A stretch of DNA of 64,000 bases. Source: Pseudomonas azotoformans. Its GTDB lineage: Bacteria; Pseudomonadota; Gammaproteobacteria; Pseudomonadales; Pseudomonadaceae. Positions 27,310 to 35,209 of the stretch are shown one piece after another (position 1 is the stretch's first letter; every line of letters begins with the position of its first letter). Position numbers and translations under genes: made by a program. The notes beneath the pieces are model-generated. The model saw only the letters and a program-made list of their open reading frames with translations, was not told where the DNA came from and searched no databases. The stretch lies in contig NZ_LT629702.1 of NCBI RefSeq assembly GCF_900103345.1, positions 3,596,001-3,660,000 of the forward strand. Direction: 5' to 3'.

Positions 27310-28221
27310 TCACAGGCTGTACTTCTGCAAGTTGGCCATCATTTCCTTCAACGCTTCGATGTTGTCCTTGGGGTGTGCCGCGCCTTCGAAGTCGCAGATC
27401 TGCTGCCAGTGCGCCGCCACGTCCTCGGGCGAGAACCCCGCCTCAGGGTCAAAGCCCACACCCAGGCTGCGTTCCCAGCGGGTCTTGCCGATCCAACCGC
27501 CGCCCACTTCAAAGAGCCCGGAGGTTTCCTGGCAGGCTTCACTGCCCAGGTACACCACCAGCGGGCTGACCAGTTCCGGTTTGAGGCGTTCGAACACCTG
27601 CGGCGGGATCAAGCCTTCGGTCATGCGTGTACCGCCGGTGGGGGCGATGGCGTTGACCAGGATGTTGTTCTTGCGTCCTTCCAGCGCCAGCGTTCGGGTC
27701 AGGCCGTACAGGCCGAGCTTGGCCATGCCGTAGTTGGACTGGCCGAAGTTACCGTAGATGCCCGAGGTGGACGCGGTGAAGATCACCCGGCCATACCCTT
27801 GCTCGCGCAGATGGGGCCAGGCGGCGCGGGTGACTTTGTAGGCGCCTTCGACATGCACCCGGTAAACCAGGTCCCAGTCACTGTCGTCCATTTTGTGGAA
27901 GGTCTTGTCGCGCAGGATCCCGGCGTTGTTGACCACCACATCGATACGGCCGAAGGCGTCGAGGGCGTTCTGCACGATCTTGTCACCGTCGGTGACAGAG
28001 TCGTGGTTGGCCTCGGCAATACCCCCGGCTTCACGAATCTCGGCCACCACCCGGTCGGCGGCGGACGCATTGGCGCCTTCACCTTGCGTGGAACCGCCGA
28101 GATCGTTGACCAGAACCTTGGCGCCATGCCTGGCGAACAGCAGCGCATGGGCCCGGCCCAATCCGCCACCGGCACCGGTGACGATCACGACCTTATCCTG
28201 GAACTGCACTGATTCACTCAT
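27310..28221 (-). CDS. Short-chain dehydrogenase, MFE-2/3-hydroxyacyl-CoA type
   Basis: A 303-residue NAD(P)-dependent SDR. The cofactor site is TGAGGGLGR at 15-23, NNAG at 98-101, and the catalytic triad is Ser151, Tyr164 and Lys168 (SNYGMAKLG). The C-terminal extension (ICDFEGAAHPKDNIEALKEM) and overall sequence match the (3R)-hydroxyacyl-CoA dehydrogenase domain of peroxisomal multifunctional enzyme 2, so a role in beta-oxidation-like breakdown is likely. The ATG at 28221 has GGAG upstream. The neighbouring hydrolase and aldolase genes read in the same direction, but a REP pair lies between. Confidence 0.88.
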   Translation of the reverse strand: MSESVQFQDKVVIVTGAGGGLGRAHALLFARHGAKVLVNDLGGSTQGEGANASAADRVVAEIREAGGIAEANHDSVTDGDKIVQNALDAFGRIDVVVNNAGILRDKTFHKMDDSDWDLVYRVHVEGAYKVTRAAWPHLREQGYGRVIFTASTSGIYGNFGQSNYGMAKLGLYGLTRTLALEGRKNNILVNAIAPTGGTRMTEGLIPPQVFERLKPELVSPLVVYLGSEACQETSGLFEVGGGWIGKTRWERSLGVGFDPEAGFSPEDVAAHWQQICDFEGAAHPKDNIEALKEMMANLQKYSL

Positions 28222-28341
28222 ACCGAACTCCAATGGCGACAATGGGAATGGGTCGAGTGTCAGGCACGGGGGCCGTGGTCACAATAACCACGACTGAGCC
28301 TGAATGGTGCTCGATAAGGCAGAGGGATGATCACCCACAGT

Positions 28342-28445
28342 CCTGTAGGAGCGAGCTTGCTCGCGAAAAACCCGAGAACGCCGCGCTGAATCAGGCTTAC
28401 CGCGTCATCGTCGACGACCTTCGCGAGCAAGCTCGCTCCTACAGG
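28342..28445. repeat. REP inverted pair (family B)
   Basis: Arms CTGTAGGAGCGAGCTTGCTC and complement separated by about 50 bases. This second REP family differs from the GGGAGGGGGC family. It lies between the hydrolase stop and the SDR start. Confidence 0.93.
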
Positions 28446-28459
28446 GGAAGGTGGGGCAT

Positions 28460-29362
28460 TCAGGAATAGGCCATTCGAGGCGTCGACAGCCCGATCCGCT
28501 GACGAAACGCCAGGTAATGCTTGAGCACCTGTACCGGCGCCTCGATCTGCGGGTAATGGCCGATATTGGCCAATAGCACCGTGTCGGCGTGAGGCACCAG
28601 TTCGTGATAACGCGCCACCATGTGAGCACCGGAAATCGGGTCGATCTCGCCGTCGATCACCCGCAGCGGCACATCAGTGTGTTGCATCGCCGCCACCCAA
28701 CGCTCACGCAGACGTCGACGCTGGGGGATGTAGGCGATGAGTTTGTGCAGGATGCGCGTGCCGTCGTTGCAGTCGATCAGGCTCCAGAAGTCATCCAGGG
28801 CACTCTCGCTGGGGCGGGTGTTGGGCCCGAAGATCTGACTGAAACTGTTCGCCAAGGCATTACGCCCGAAGGCACGACCGATCATCCAGCCCAGGGGGCT
28901 GAGCAGCAGTTTCTGCACCAGGGCCGGGCGGTGGGTTTCGGGGAACAACCCGCCGTTGAGAAACACGCAGCTGGCCATGTGAAAGCGGCCTTCGTAGTGC
29001 CGGGCCAGCAGTTCCTGGGCAACGCTGTCGCCGTAGTCGTGGGCCAGCACATGCACCGGTTGGTCCACGCGCAGGTGCTCGAGCAACGCCTGTTGCAGAT
29101 CCGCTTGTTCCAGCAGGCAATAACCGTGGTCCAGGGGCTTGGCCGAATCGCCGAAACCCAGCATGTCGCAGGCGATCACCAGGTTGCTCTGGGCCAGAGG
29201 CTGCCACAGGTAATGCCAGTCCCAACTGGCGGTAGGGAAACCATGGATCAGCAACAACGGCTCACCCTGCCCCGCTACCCAGTAGCGGATGGTGCGACCT
29301 TTGAAGTCGAACGTCTGGCTGCGTTTGCGCCAGACACTCAGCGGGATCTCGGCGAGAGGCAT
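28460..29362 (-). CDS. Alpha/beta hydrolase, epoxide hydrolase/dehalogenase type
   Basis: A 300-residue cytosolic alpha/beta hydrolase. The oxyanion motif HGFP is at 40-43. The nucleophile elbow reads AHDYGDS with Asp109 as nucleophile, which places it with epoxide hydrolases and haloalkane dehalogenases rather than serine esterases. The acid (DGEIDPISG) and the histidine (NIGHYPQIEAP) are present near the C-terminus. Its ATG overlaps the stop of the aldolase gene by one base (TGATG), implying coupled translation. The homologue I recall in P. aeruginosa (PA3429) is annotated as an epoxide hydrolase. The natural substrate is unknown. Confidence 0.87.
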   Translation of the reverse strand: MPLAEIPLSVWRKRSQTFDFKGRTIRYWVAGQGEPLLLIHGFPTASWDWHYLWQPLAQSNLVIACDMLGFGDSAKPLDHGYCLLEQADLQQALLEHLRVDQPVHVLAHDYGDSVAQELLARHYEGRFHMASCVFLNGGLFPETHRPALVQKLLLSPLGWMIGRAFGRNALANSFSQIFGPNTRPSESALDDFWSLIDCNDGTRILHKLIAYIPQRRRLRERWVAAMQHTDVPLRVIDGEIDPISGAHMVARYHELVPHADTVLLANIGHYPQIEAPVQVLKHYLAFRQRIGLSTPRMAYS

Positions 29363-30144
29363 CAGGTTTTATACCCAGGATCAAGGCCATCCAATTTACG
29401 CAGCAACGCCGGCCACGCCAGCGCGCCCCCCATACCTTGAGCACTCTTTGTGACAGCTGCCACCATCGCCTTGGCACCCGCAAGTATCTGCGGCCCGATG
29501 GGGATCAATTCAGCCCCGCCGCTTTGCGCCAGCACCTGGATATCGCAGGCGCGCTGGAAGGTAAACATCATCAGAAAGGTGTCGGCGATGGTGCTGCCGC
29601 AGGTCAGCAGACCATGGTTGTGCAGCATCAGGAAACTGTTTTGACCAAGATCGGCCTGCAAACGGGCCTTCTCTTCGTGGTTCAGCGCCACCCCTTCGTA
29701 GGCGTGATAAGCCAGGCTCGACAGGACAAAGATCGACTGCTGGCTGATCGGCAAGACGCCCTGCTTCTGTGCCGCCACCGCGACACCGGCGGCAGTGTGG
29801 GTGTGCAGCACGCACGTCACGTCGTGGCGCACTTCATGGATGGCGCTGTGGATGGTGTAGCCCGCAGGGTTGATCTCGTAGGGGCTGTCCATCAGCTTGT
29901 TGCCGGCCTGGTCGACCTTGACCAGGCTCGATGCGGTGATCTCGTGGAACATCAGCCCGTAGGGGTTGATCAGGAAATCGTCGGTGCCCGGCACCTTGGC
30001 CGAGATATGGGTGAAGATCAGGTCATCCCAGCCGTGCATCGCCACCAGGCGATAGCAGGCTGCCAGGTCGACGCGGGTCTGCCATTCTGCGGCGCTGACC
30101 TGATCTTTGACATTCTGTGGCGATGGAACGGGGGCTAGGCTCAC
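29362..30144 (-). CDS. Class II aldolase/adducin-family protein
   Basis: A 260-residue member of the fuculose-phosphate aldolase/adducin fold. The zinc-binding histidines appear as VLHTHTAAG and, later, LHNHGLLTCG, with ITASSLVKVD and MFHEI before them. Enzymes of this group cleave sugar phosphates, but this branch (shared with adducin heads) is often uncharacterised and the substrate is not clear. It starts an operon with the overlapping hydrolase gene, so the two may act in one pathway. Confidence 0.88.
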   Translation of the reverse strand: MSLAPVPSPQNVKDQVSAAEWQTRVDLAACYRLVAMHGWDDLIFTHISAKVPGTDDFLINPYGLMFHEITASSLVKVDQAGNKLMDSPYEINPAGYTIHSAIHEVRHDVTCVLHTHTAAGVAVAAQKQGVLPISQQSIFVLSSLAYHAYEGVALNHEEKARLQADLGQNSFLMLHNHGLLTCGSTIADTFLMMFTFQRACDIQVLAQSGGAELIPIGPQILAGAKAMVAAVTKSAQGMGGALAWPALLRKLDGLDPGYKT

Positions 30145-30294
30145 GGCAACGACCTCCTTGGCGCACTTTCTTGTTGTTTTTTTGAGTGATGGGCCAGTCT
30201 AGTCAGACGCCCTGGCCGCCGTAGTTGCCTTGGCAGCCAGCTTGATGACCGTACGGGTCAGCTTTGAGAATAGTTTAAATCCGTGCAAGCGACG

Positions 30295-30981
30295 TCAGAG
30301 AAGTGCCGCCAATAAAGGCGCGGCGAACAGGTTGAGCAGGCCGGTGAGGACCATCACCAGGCCTGCGACCGAGCCCTCTTCGCCACCCACTTCATGGGCC
30401 CGGCTCACGCCCGCACCGTGGGCCCCCACGCCAAACAGCGCACCGCGCGCCAGCGGCGTACGCAGGGGTAGCCATTTGAGCAGCACGCCGCCGAGCATCG
30501 CCCCAAACACACCGGTGAACATCACGAACACCGCCGTCAGTTCCGGCACGCCACCCAGGTCGGAGGACACCGGCATGGCGAACGGCGTGGTGATGGAGCG
30601 CGGCACTAGGGACATAGTCACCGAGCTGTCCAGGGCCAGCGCTTTGGCCAGGCCAAACGAGGTGGCGATGGACGCCACGCTGCCCGCCACCATCCCCAGC
30701 AACAATGCCGACCAATAACGCGCCAGCAACCGCCGCTGCTGCCAGATCGGCACGGCAAATGCCACGGTGACGGGGCCGAGTACCAGCATCAGCCAGTGCG
30801 TGTCGGCAGAGTATTCGGCGTAGGCCGTGTTCATCGGCACCGCCACCGCCAGCAACAGCACGGGCACGAGGATCAGCGGCGACAACAGGTAACGCCCGGT
30901 GCGGCGGTAGATCCAGCGGCTGAAGACATACGCGCCCAAGGTCAAGGCAAGCCAGAACACCGGCATCAGCTCAAGCTTCAT
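30295..30981 (-). CDS. lrgB: LrgB/CidB-family membrane protein
   Basis: A 228-residue polytopic inner-membrane protein of the LrgB/CidB family, with the conserved SVTMSLVPRSITTPFAMP and GGVLLKWLPLRTPLARGALFGVGAHGAG stretches. In other bacteria the LrgAB/CidAB pair acts in murein hydrolase control and in export or uptake of overflow metabolites such as pyruvate. It overlaps the LrgA gene by about ten bases, as expected for a two-gene operon, and the LysR gene upstream is the likely regulator. Confidence 0.92.
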   Translation of the reverse strand: MKLELMPVFWLALTLGAYVFSRWIYRRTGRYLLSPLILVPVLLLAVAVPMNTAYAEYSADTHWLMLVLGPVTVAFAVPIWQQRRLLARYWSALLLGMVAGSVASIATSFGLAKALALDSSVTMSLVPRSITTPFAMPVSSDLGGVPELTAVFVMFTGVFGAMLGGVLLKWLPLRTPLARGALFGVGAHGAGVSRAHEVGGEEGSVAGLVMVLTGLLNLFAAPLLAALL

Positions 30982-31342
30982 GGCGCAGCCTCCAGCGCCA
31001 CACCAGCTCCACGGTGAACGCGGTCACCAGCATCACCGCCAGGGTGCTGAGGCCGATGACCAGCAGGATGCGCCAACCGTCATTGCGCAGCAGGCCGCCG
31101 TAGTCCAGCAGGCTCATCAGCGCCGGAATGAAGAACAGCAGCATCTCCGCCATCAGCACACCTGCGCCCAATTGCAGGGCCGCCGGTTTGACCAGGCCAC
31201 TGGCGAAGGCCATCAACAACAAGCCCAGGCCTACCACGCCGCCGGGAATCGGCCACGCCCACCACACGGCCAGTTGGCAGCCGAACAGATAAATGGCCAA
31301 GAGCACGACCAGTTCAATCAACAGACGGGTGAAACGTTTCAT
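30971..31342 (-). CDS. lrgA: LrgA/CidA-family holin-like protein
   Basis: A 123-residue inner-membrane protein with four helices (LIELVVLLAIYLFGCQL, IPGGVVGLGLLLMAFASGL and two more), matching the holin-like CidA/LrgA family. It is translated with LrgB, whose start lies inside its 3' end. The start at 31342 matches the family N-terminus. An upstream ATG at 31369 adds nine residues and has similar support. The gene faces away from a LysR gene, with a LysR-type palindrome in the shared 98-base region. Confidence 0.92.
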   Translation of the reverse strand: MKRFTRLLIELVVLLAIYLFGCQLAVWWAWPIPGGVVGLGLLLMAFASGLVKPAALQLGAGVLMAEMLLFFIPALMSLLDYGGLLRNDGWRILLVIGLSTLAVMLVTAFTVELVWRWRLRHEA

Positions 31343-31418
31343 GGGCTTTGGGTCCTCGCAGGCCTTCATTTTAAAGAGGCGTGCCTCATCCCCACAGCGA
31401 ATTGTTAGACTGCCAACT

Positions 31419-31433
31419 ATTCCAAACTGGAAT
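31419..31433. promoter_or_regulatory. Candidate LysR operator between lrgA and its regulator
   Basis: ATTCC-AAACT-GGAAT is a perfect inverted repeat containing the T-N11-A LysR signature (T31420 to A31432). It lies seven bases before the regulator's start codon and within the divergent lrgA promoter region, so it fits autorepression plus control of lrgAB. Confidence 0.6.
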
Positions 31434-31440
31434 CTCGTAT

Positions 31441-32337
31441 ATGGAATTCAAACAGCTACGCAGCTTCGTCGAAGTGGTGCACCGGGGTGGCTTTACCCAG
31501 GCCGGCAAAACCCTGCATATCAGCCAGTCCGCCGTCAGCAAACAGGTCGCGCAATTGGAGCAGAGCCTGGGCACGCCCCTGCTCGACCGGATCGGCTCGC
31601 AGATCCGCCTGACCGCCGCCGGCCAAGTCGTCCTGCAACGCGCCGAAGCCATGCTGCGCCTGCAAAACGAGCTACTCAGCGAGTTGGACGATATGCACCA
31701 GTTGACCCGAGGCGAGTTGCGCCTCGGCCTGCCATTGTTGGCCGGTGATACGTTGTTTGCCGGGCTGTTTGCCGAATACCGCAGGCGTTACCCGAACGTG
31801 ACCATCCAGTTGCTGGAGGGCGGCAGTCGCAATATCGAACAGGCCATCCTGAGCGGCGAACTGGAAGTGGGGGGCAGCCTGAAACCCAGCGACCCGGCGT
31901 TTGCCTGGCAAGCGTTCTGCGATGAGCCCCTGGACGCGCTGTTGCCGATTGATCATCCGTTGGCGGAAAACGCCCAGGTACGCCTGGAGGAATTGGCCGA
32001 CACGCCGTTCCTGATGTACCAGCGCAGTTTCGTGCTCAACGACCGCCTGATGCAGGCGTGTGAGCAGTTGGGTTTTACGCCGAAGGAAATCGGTCGCAGT
32101 GGCCAGGCGGACTTCCTCGCCGCGCTGGTCGCCGCCGGCCAGGGCGTGGTGCTGCTGCCCAGCGTGGTCGCCCGTGGGCTGGTGCGACCGGGGGTGGTGC
32201 GCCTGACGCTCAAGGCGCCCGACTACTTGCGCTGGGACATTGCATTTATCTGGCGTGAGGGCGCCTATCTGTCGAAAGCCGCCCAGGCCTGGCTGGCATT
32301 GCTGCGTGAGTTTCCGGTCAAGCGCGCAGTGCAGTGA
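31441..32337 (+). CDS. LysR-family regulator of lrgAB (CidR-like)
   Basis: A 298-residue LysR-type regulator starting MEFKQLRSFVEVVHRGGFTQ, with the helix-turn-helix at about 2-60 (HISQSAVSKQVAQLEQ) and an effector-binding domain. The frame extends upstream of 31441, but the family N-terminus fixes the start there. It is divergent from lrgAB, as in CidR systems that respond to acetate or pyruvate in other bacteria. Its last 20 bases overlap the 3' end of the convergent flavodoxin gene. Confidence 0.92.
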   Translation: MEFKQLRSFVEVVHRGGFTQAGKTLHISQSAVSKQVAQLEQSLGTPLLDRIGSQIRLTAAGQVVLQRAEAMLRLQNELLSELDDMHQLTRGELRLGLPLLAGDTLFAGLFAEYRRRYPNVTIQLLEGGSRNIEQAILSGELEVGGSLKPSDPAFAWQAFCDEPLDALLPIDHPLAENAQVRLEELADTPFLMYQRSFVLNDRLMQACEQLGFTPKEIGRSGQADFLAALVAAGQGVVLLPSVVARGLVRPGVVRLTLKAPDYLRWDIAFIWREGAYLSKAAQAWLALLREFPVKRAVQ

Positions 32338-32773
32338 CCAGTTCCGCCAGCCACGGCTCGGCGTCGGCTTCCGGGGTCACACTTTCGCTGGCGTCCAGGC
32401 GCAACATCGGCAGCACTTCGCGCACGCCCAGCTCGCCAAACAGCTCGCGCATCTGCTCGCCACCACCGCAGAAGGTGTCGCCGTAGCTGGCGTCGCCCAG
32501 GCCGATCACCGCACCGGGCAGGCCGCGCCAAGCGGCGGGCAATTGATCACGAATCATTGAATACAGGGGTTGGAGATTGTCAGGCAATTCGCCCATGCCG
32601 GTGGTGGACGTCACCGCCAGAAACGCGTCCGGCGAAAACGCCTGCACATCGGCGAGGCTGGCGCGAGGGTTGTGCCAGGCCTCGAAACCGGCGGCATTGA
32701 GAATGCCGACAGCGTGACGGGCGACTTCTTCAGCGGTGCCGTAGACCGAGCCGGAAAGGATGGCGACTTTCAT
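32318..32773 (-). CDS. Short-chain flavodoxin (MioC-like)
   Basis: A 151-residue FMN-binding flavodoxin. The phosphate loop is ILSGSVYGTAEEVA near the start, followed by TSTTGMGELPDN and GLGDASYGDTFCGGG, the flavin-shielding loops. It is the size of MioC-type flavodoxins, cytosolic electron carriers whose partners here are unknown. I use the ATG at 32773. A TTG in front of it would add one residue. A similar flavodoxin precedes the pterin genes in P. aeruginosa as I recall. Confidence 0.9.
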   Translation of the reverse strand: MKVAILSGSVYGTAEEVARHAVGILNAAGFEAWHNPRASLADVQAFSPDAFLAVTSTTGMGELPDNLQPLYSMIRDQLPAAWRGLPGAVIGLGDASYGDTFCGGGEQMRELFGELGVREVLPMLRLDASESVTPEADAEPWLAELVTALRA

Positions 32774-32903
32774 CAATCTGATCCTGTAGTTGAGCGAAAG
32801 CCTGGGATATTAACAGCTGCCACCTTTTTTTCGGCGCACCCCGTGCAACATTCAGGACTTGCCATAAACTCCAGGCTTTCAAAAACAAGCCATGGACCGC
32901 TCA

Positions 32904-33371
32904 ATGATTAACGCCAAGCTGATGCAACTGGTCATCAACGCCTCCAACGACGGTATCGTCGTCGCCGAGCGCGAAGGCAAGGACAAGCCGCTGATCTACG
33001 TCAACCCGGCCTTCGAACGCCTGACCGGCTACACCCTGGATGAAATCCTCTACCAGGATTGCCGCTTCCTGCAGTCGGGCGATCGTGATCAGCCAGCCCT
33101 GATGGCGATTCGAGAGGCACTGGAAAGCGGCGGTGCATGCCGGGAAATCCTGCGCAATTACCGCAAGGACGGCAGCCACTTCTGGAATGAGCTGTCGCTG
33201 TCGACGGTGTACAACGAGGCCGACAAGCAGACTTATTTTGTCGGCGTACAAAAGGACGTCACGTTGCAGGTCAAGGCGCAGCAGCGCGTCACCCAGTTGG
33301 AAAGCGAACTGGCCGAGGTGAAGGCCGAACTGGCCGCGCTCAAAGCGACGAGCGGATCTAACAAAATTTAG
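32904..33371 (+). CDS. Short LOV blue-light photoreceptor (PpSB1-LOV-like)
   Basis: A stand-alone LOV domain that binds FMN and forms a cysteine adduct in blue light. The motif YQDCRFLQSGDRDQ holds the photoactive cysteine, and the LOV core NASNDGIVVAEREG and NYRKDGSHFWNELS is complete. A C-terminal helix (RVTQLESELAEVKAELAALK) forms the dimerising coiled coil of short LOV proteins. Starting at 32904 (MINAKL) the cysteine is residue 53, as I recall for P. putida PpSB1-LOV. An ATG at 32892 adds four residues. It has no output domain, so it must act through a partner, plausibly the MerR/LitR-like protein two genes away. Confidence 0.93.
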   Translation: MINAKLMQLVINASNDGIVVAEREGKDKPLIYVNPAFERLTGYTLDEILYQDCRFLQSGDRDQPALMAIREALESGGACREILRNYRKDGSHFWNELSLSTVYNEADKQTYFVGVQKDVTLQVKAQQRVTQLESELAEVKAELAALKATSGSNKI

Positions 33372-33380
33372 GAAGTGCGG

Positions 33381-33420
33381 TCATTAGGGGGGATAATGGC
33401 CTTTTAACACCCCCTAATGA
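33381..33420. promoter_or_regulatory. Long hairpin between the LOV gene and the next gene
   Basis: TCATTAGGGGG at 33381-33391 and CCCCCTAATGA at 33410-33420 are perfect 11-bp arms around an 18-base loop. There is no U-run, so it is not a standard terminator. It ends nine bases before the ATG at 33430 and could act as a protein-binding site or as an RNA hairpin limiting translation of that gene. Confidence 0.55.
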
Positions 33421-33429
33421 GCACGAGTG

Positions 33430-34035
33430 ATGCAACGCGATGCGCTCCTGACCCAGGACGAGTTGGATTTCATTCAGAACATGCAGCACAACCCGCAACT
33501 CAACCTGCGGGATGCTTCGTCGAGCCTGACCGTCAACGGCGGCGCACAAATTCGCGATTTGCTCACCCGGCTGGCCGCTCACGACCACGTCACCATCCAG
33601 GCGCAATTCGATAATCAGCAACTGACCTTTCCCTTGCACCTGGTGGAAGATGAGTTCAATGCCGTGCACCTGCGGTTGGGCGTGCCAAGCATTTTCGAAG
33701 ACGGGCCGATGATTCGTCCCTGGCGCCTGGCACTGGAAACCCCAGTGGCACTGGAGAACGTCAGGGGCAACCTCAGTGCGATGTGGGTGCTTGAAGTGTC
33801 GTTCAAAGGGGTGCTGGTGGAGATTCGCGGGCGGGTCAAACCACCGAAAACCTTTGCCCTATGGTTCAGCCCATCCGGCTACGAGCGCATCGCCTTGCGC
33901 GGCACATTGGAGCGGGAAACCGCCCGAGGCTTGTTCGCCTATCGCCTGAGCCAGGGTGATGCGGATGAAACCGAGCGTCTGCGCCAATTCATCCTGCATC
34001 AGCACCGCCTGGTGCACCCGCACGTGCACGCCTGA
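33430..34035 (+). CDS. Hypothetical protein between LOV and MerR genes
   Basis: A 201-residue soluble protein, DALLTQDELDFIQNMQHNPQ at the start, then a beta-rich part with LTFPLHLVEDEFNAVHLRLG and MWVLEVSFKGVLVEIRGRVK. The layout recalls two-domain YcgR/PilZ-like proteins, but I do not see the RxxxR and D/NxSxxG ligand motifs, so no function is assigned. It follows the LOV gene in the same direction across a hairpin and ends two bases from the convergent MerR gene. A GTG at 33427 is an alternative start. Confidence 0.82.
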   Translation: MQRDALLTQDELDFIQNMQHNPQLNLRDASSSLTVNGGAQIRDLLTRLAAHDHVTIQAQFDNQQLTFPLHLVEDEFNAVHLRLGVPSIFEDGPMIRPWRLALETPVALENVRGNLSAMWVLEVSFKGVLVEIRGRVKPPKTFALWFSPSGYERIALRGTLERETARGLFAYRLSQGDADETERLRQFILHQHRLVHPHVHA

Positions 34036-34037
34036 TT

Positions 34038-34997
34038 TCAGGTATCCAGGCTGCCGCTGAGGAACTGCTGCAGGCGGCGCTGCATCAAGCGCCCGTCACT
34101 GCCCAGGCAACCGACGGGCGAGCGCACAAGGTCTTTTTCCGCCAGGTCCGAAGCGGCGCCGGCGATCAGCAATGGGCAATCCAGGGTCTGCGCCAAGCGA
34201 TTCAGGCGTCCCACCCGCTCGTGATTGTGTGCATGATTGGAAAACACGATCAGTGCCTGGGGATGGGTCTTCTCACAGATCAGCGTCAATTCGTCCAGCG
34301 GCTGGCCGACCGCCAGGACCTTCACCGCCAAGTTCTCTCGGCTCATCAGTAGCGCAGCCACCAACAATTCCAGTTTGCGGCACTCGCCGGGGATGGCCGC
34401 AAGCAGCACCCGCGGCAACGGCTCCGCACAGGCCAGTTGCAGGCGCTGCAAGGCCCGGACCCGCAGGAAGTTATCGAAAAACAACCATTCGCTGGCCTGA
34501 CCGAACCGGCCCTGGTGACGCAACAGCTCGTGCCAAAGCGGCATCAGGATGTCTTCAAAAGCCACGCTGAGGGGGTAGGTGGCAAGAATCTGGGCGTACT
34601 GGTGTTCCAACCGTCGGTCGTCGAACGTGCTGACAGCCTGCATCATCTGTGCCTGCCATTGAGCCCAGTCCCCGCCCTCCAGCGAGTCTTGCTCGGCGCG
34701 AACAGCCAGGGCTTGCTGGTCGTCACGGGCGAGAATTTTCCCCACCTTGCTGACCGCCACACCGCGCTCGATCCAATCGAGGATACGATTGACCGTCGCA
34801 ATATCAGCCTTGGAGTACAACCGATGCCCGCTTTCGGTGCGCACGGGCTGGATCAGGCCGTAACGTCGCTCCCAGGCACGCAAGGTGACCGGGTTGACGC
34901 CTGTCATTCTCGAGACTTCACGAATTGGAAACAGCTTATCGGAATCGGTCGATTCAAGATGCAAATTGCTATCATGGGAGGCAGTGATCACGGGCAT
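34038..34997 (-). CDS. MerR-family regulator of the LitR/CarH type
   Basis: A 319-residue regulator with a MerR helix-turn-helix at about 25-90 (FPIREVSRMTGVNPVTLRAW, then SGHRLYSKADI) and a C-terminal domain of the CarH/LitR layout: a four-helix region followed by a Rossmann-like B12-binding fold (IPGECRKLELLVAALLM, ALIVFSNHAH). I do not see the E/DxHxxG cobalamin signature, matching the class II LitR proteins of P. putida, which rely on short LOV partners for light response. An upstream start at 35033 would add 12 residues. The gene is divergent from the pterin operon and is the obvious light-dependent regulator there. Confidence 0.88.
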   Translation of the reverse strand: MPVITASHDSNLHLESTDSDKLFPIREVSRMTGVNPVTLRAWERRYGLIQPVRTESGHRLYSKADIATVNRILDWIERGVAVSKVGKILARDDQQALAVRAEQDSLEGGDWAQWQAQMMQAVSTFDDRRLEHQYAQILATYPLSVAFEDILMPLWHELLRHQGRFGQASEWLFFDNFLRVRALQRLQLACAEPLPRVLLAAIPGECRKLELLVAALLMSRENLAVKVLAVGQPLDELTLICEKTHPQALIVFSNHAHNHERVGRLNRLAQTLDCPLLIAGAASDLAEKDLVRSPVGCLGSDGRLMQRRLQQFLSGSLDT

Positions 34998-35103
34998 TGG
35001 AGACCAAAAAACCAACGGTAAATAGAACCTCATTTAACGCCCTTAGACCTGTCTTTTTCAAGGTCCCAGCTTATTCGGACCAATGCCTCTGGCGTATTTG
35101 TGC

Positions 35104-35130
35104 AAAACAGGAATAATCCTTGCCTGTTTT
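35104..35130. promoter_or_regulatory. Candidate operator palindrome upstream of the pterin operon
   Basis: AAAACAGG at 35104-35111 and CCTGTTTT at 35123-35130 form a perfect 8-bp inverted repeat with an 11-base spacer in the region between the MerR gene and the ABM gene. AT-rich AATAAT lies inside it. I did not find the reported PplR repeat TRTACA-N12-TGTAYA, so this palindrome is the best candidate operator. Confidence 0.5.
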
Positions 35131-35209
35131 TACAGAGCGGCACCACCCCGCCGCTTTGTTTGTGCGCCCCCTACCCGGCCCGGCGCACCTGATTATTTGG
35201 AGATACACA

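Noticed and set aside
35034..35209. PplR-type direct repeat TRTACA-N12-TGTAYA
   Set aside because: No copy was found by reading both strands of this region.
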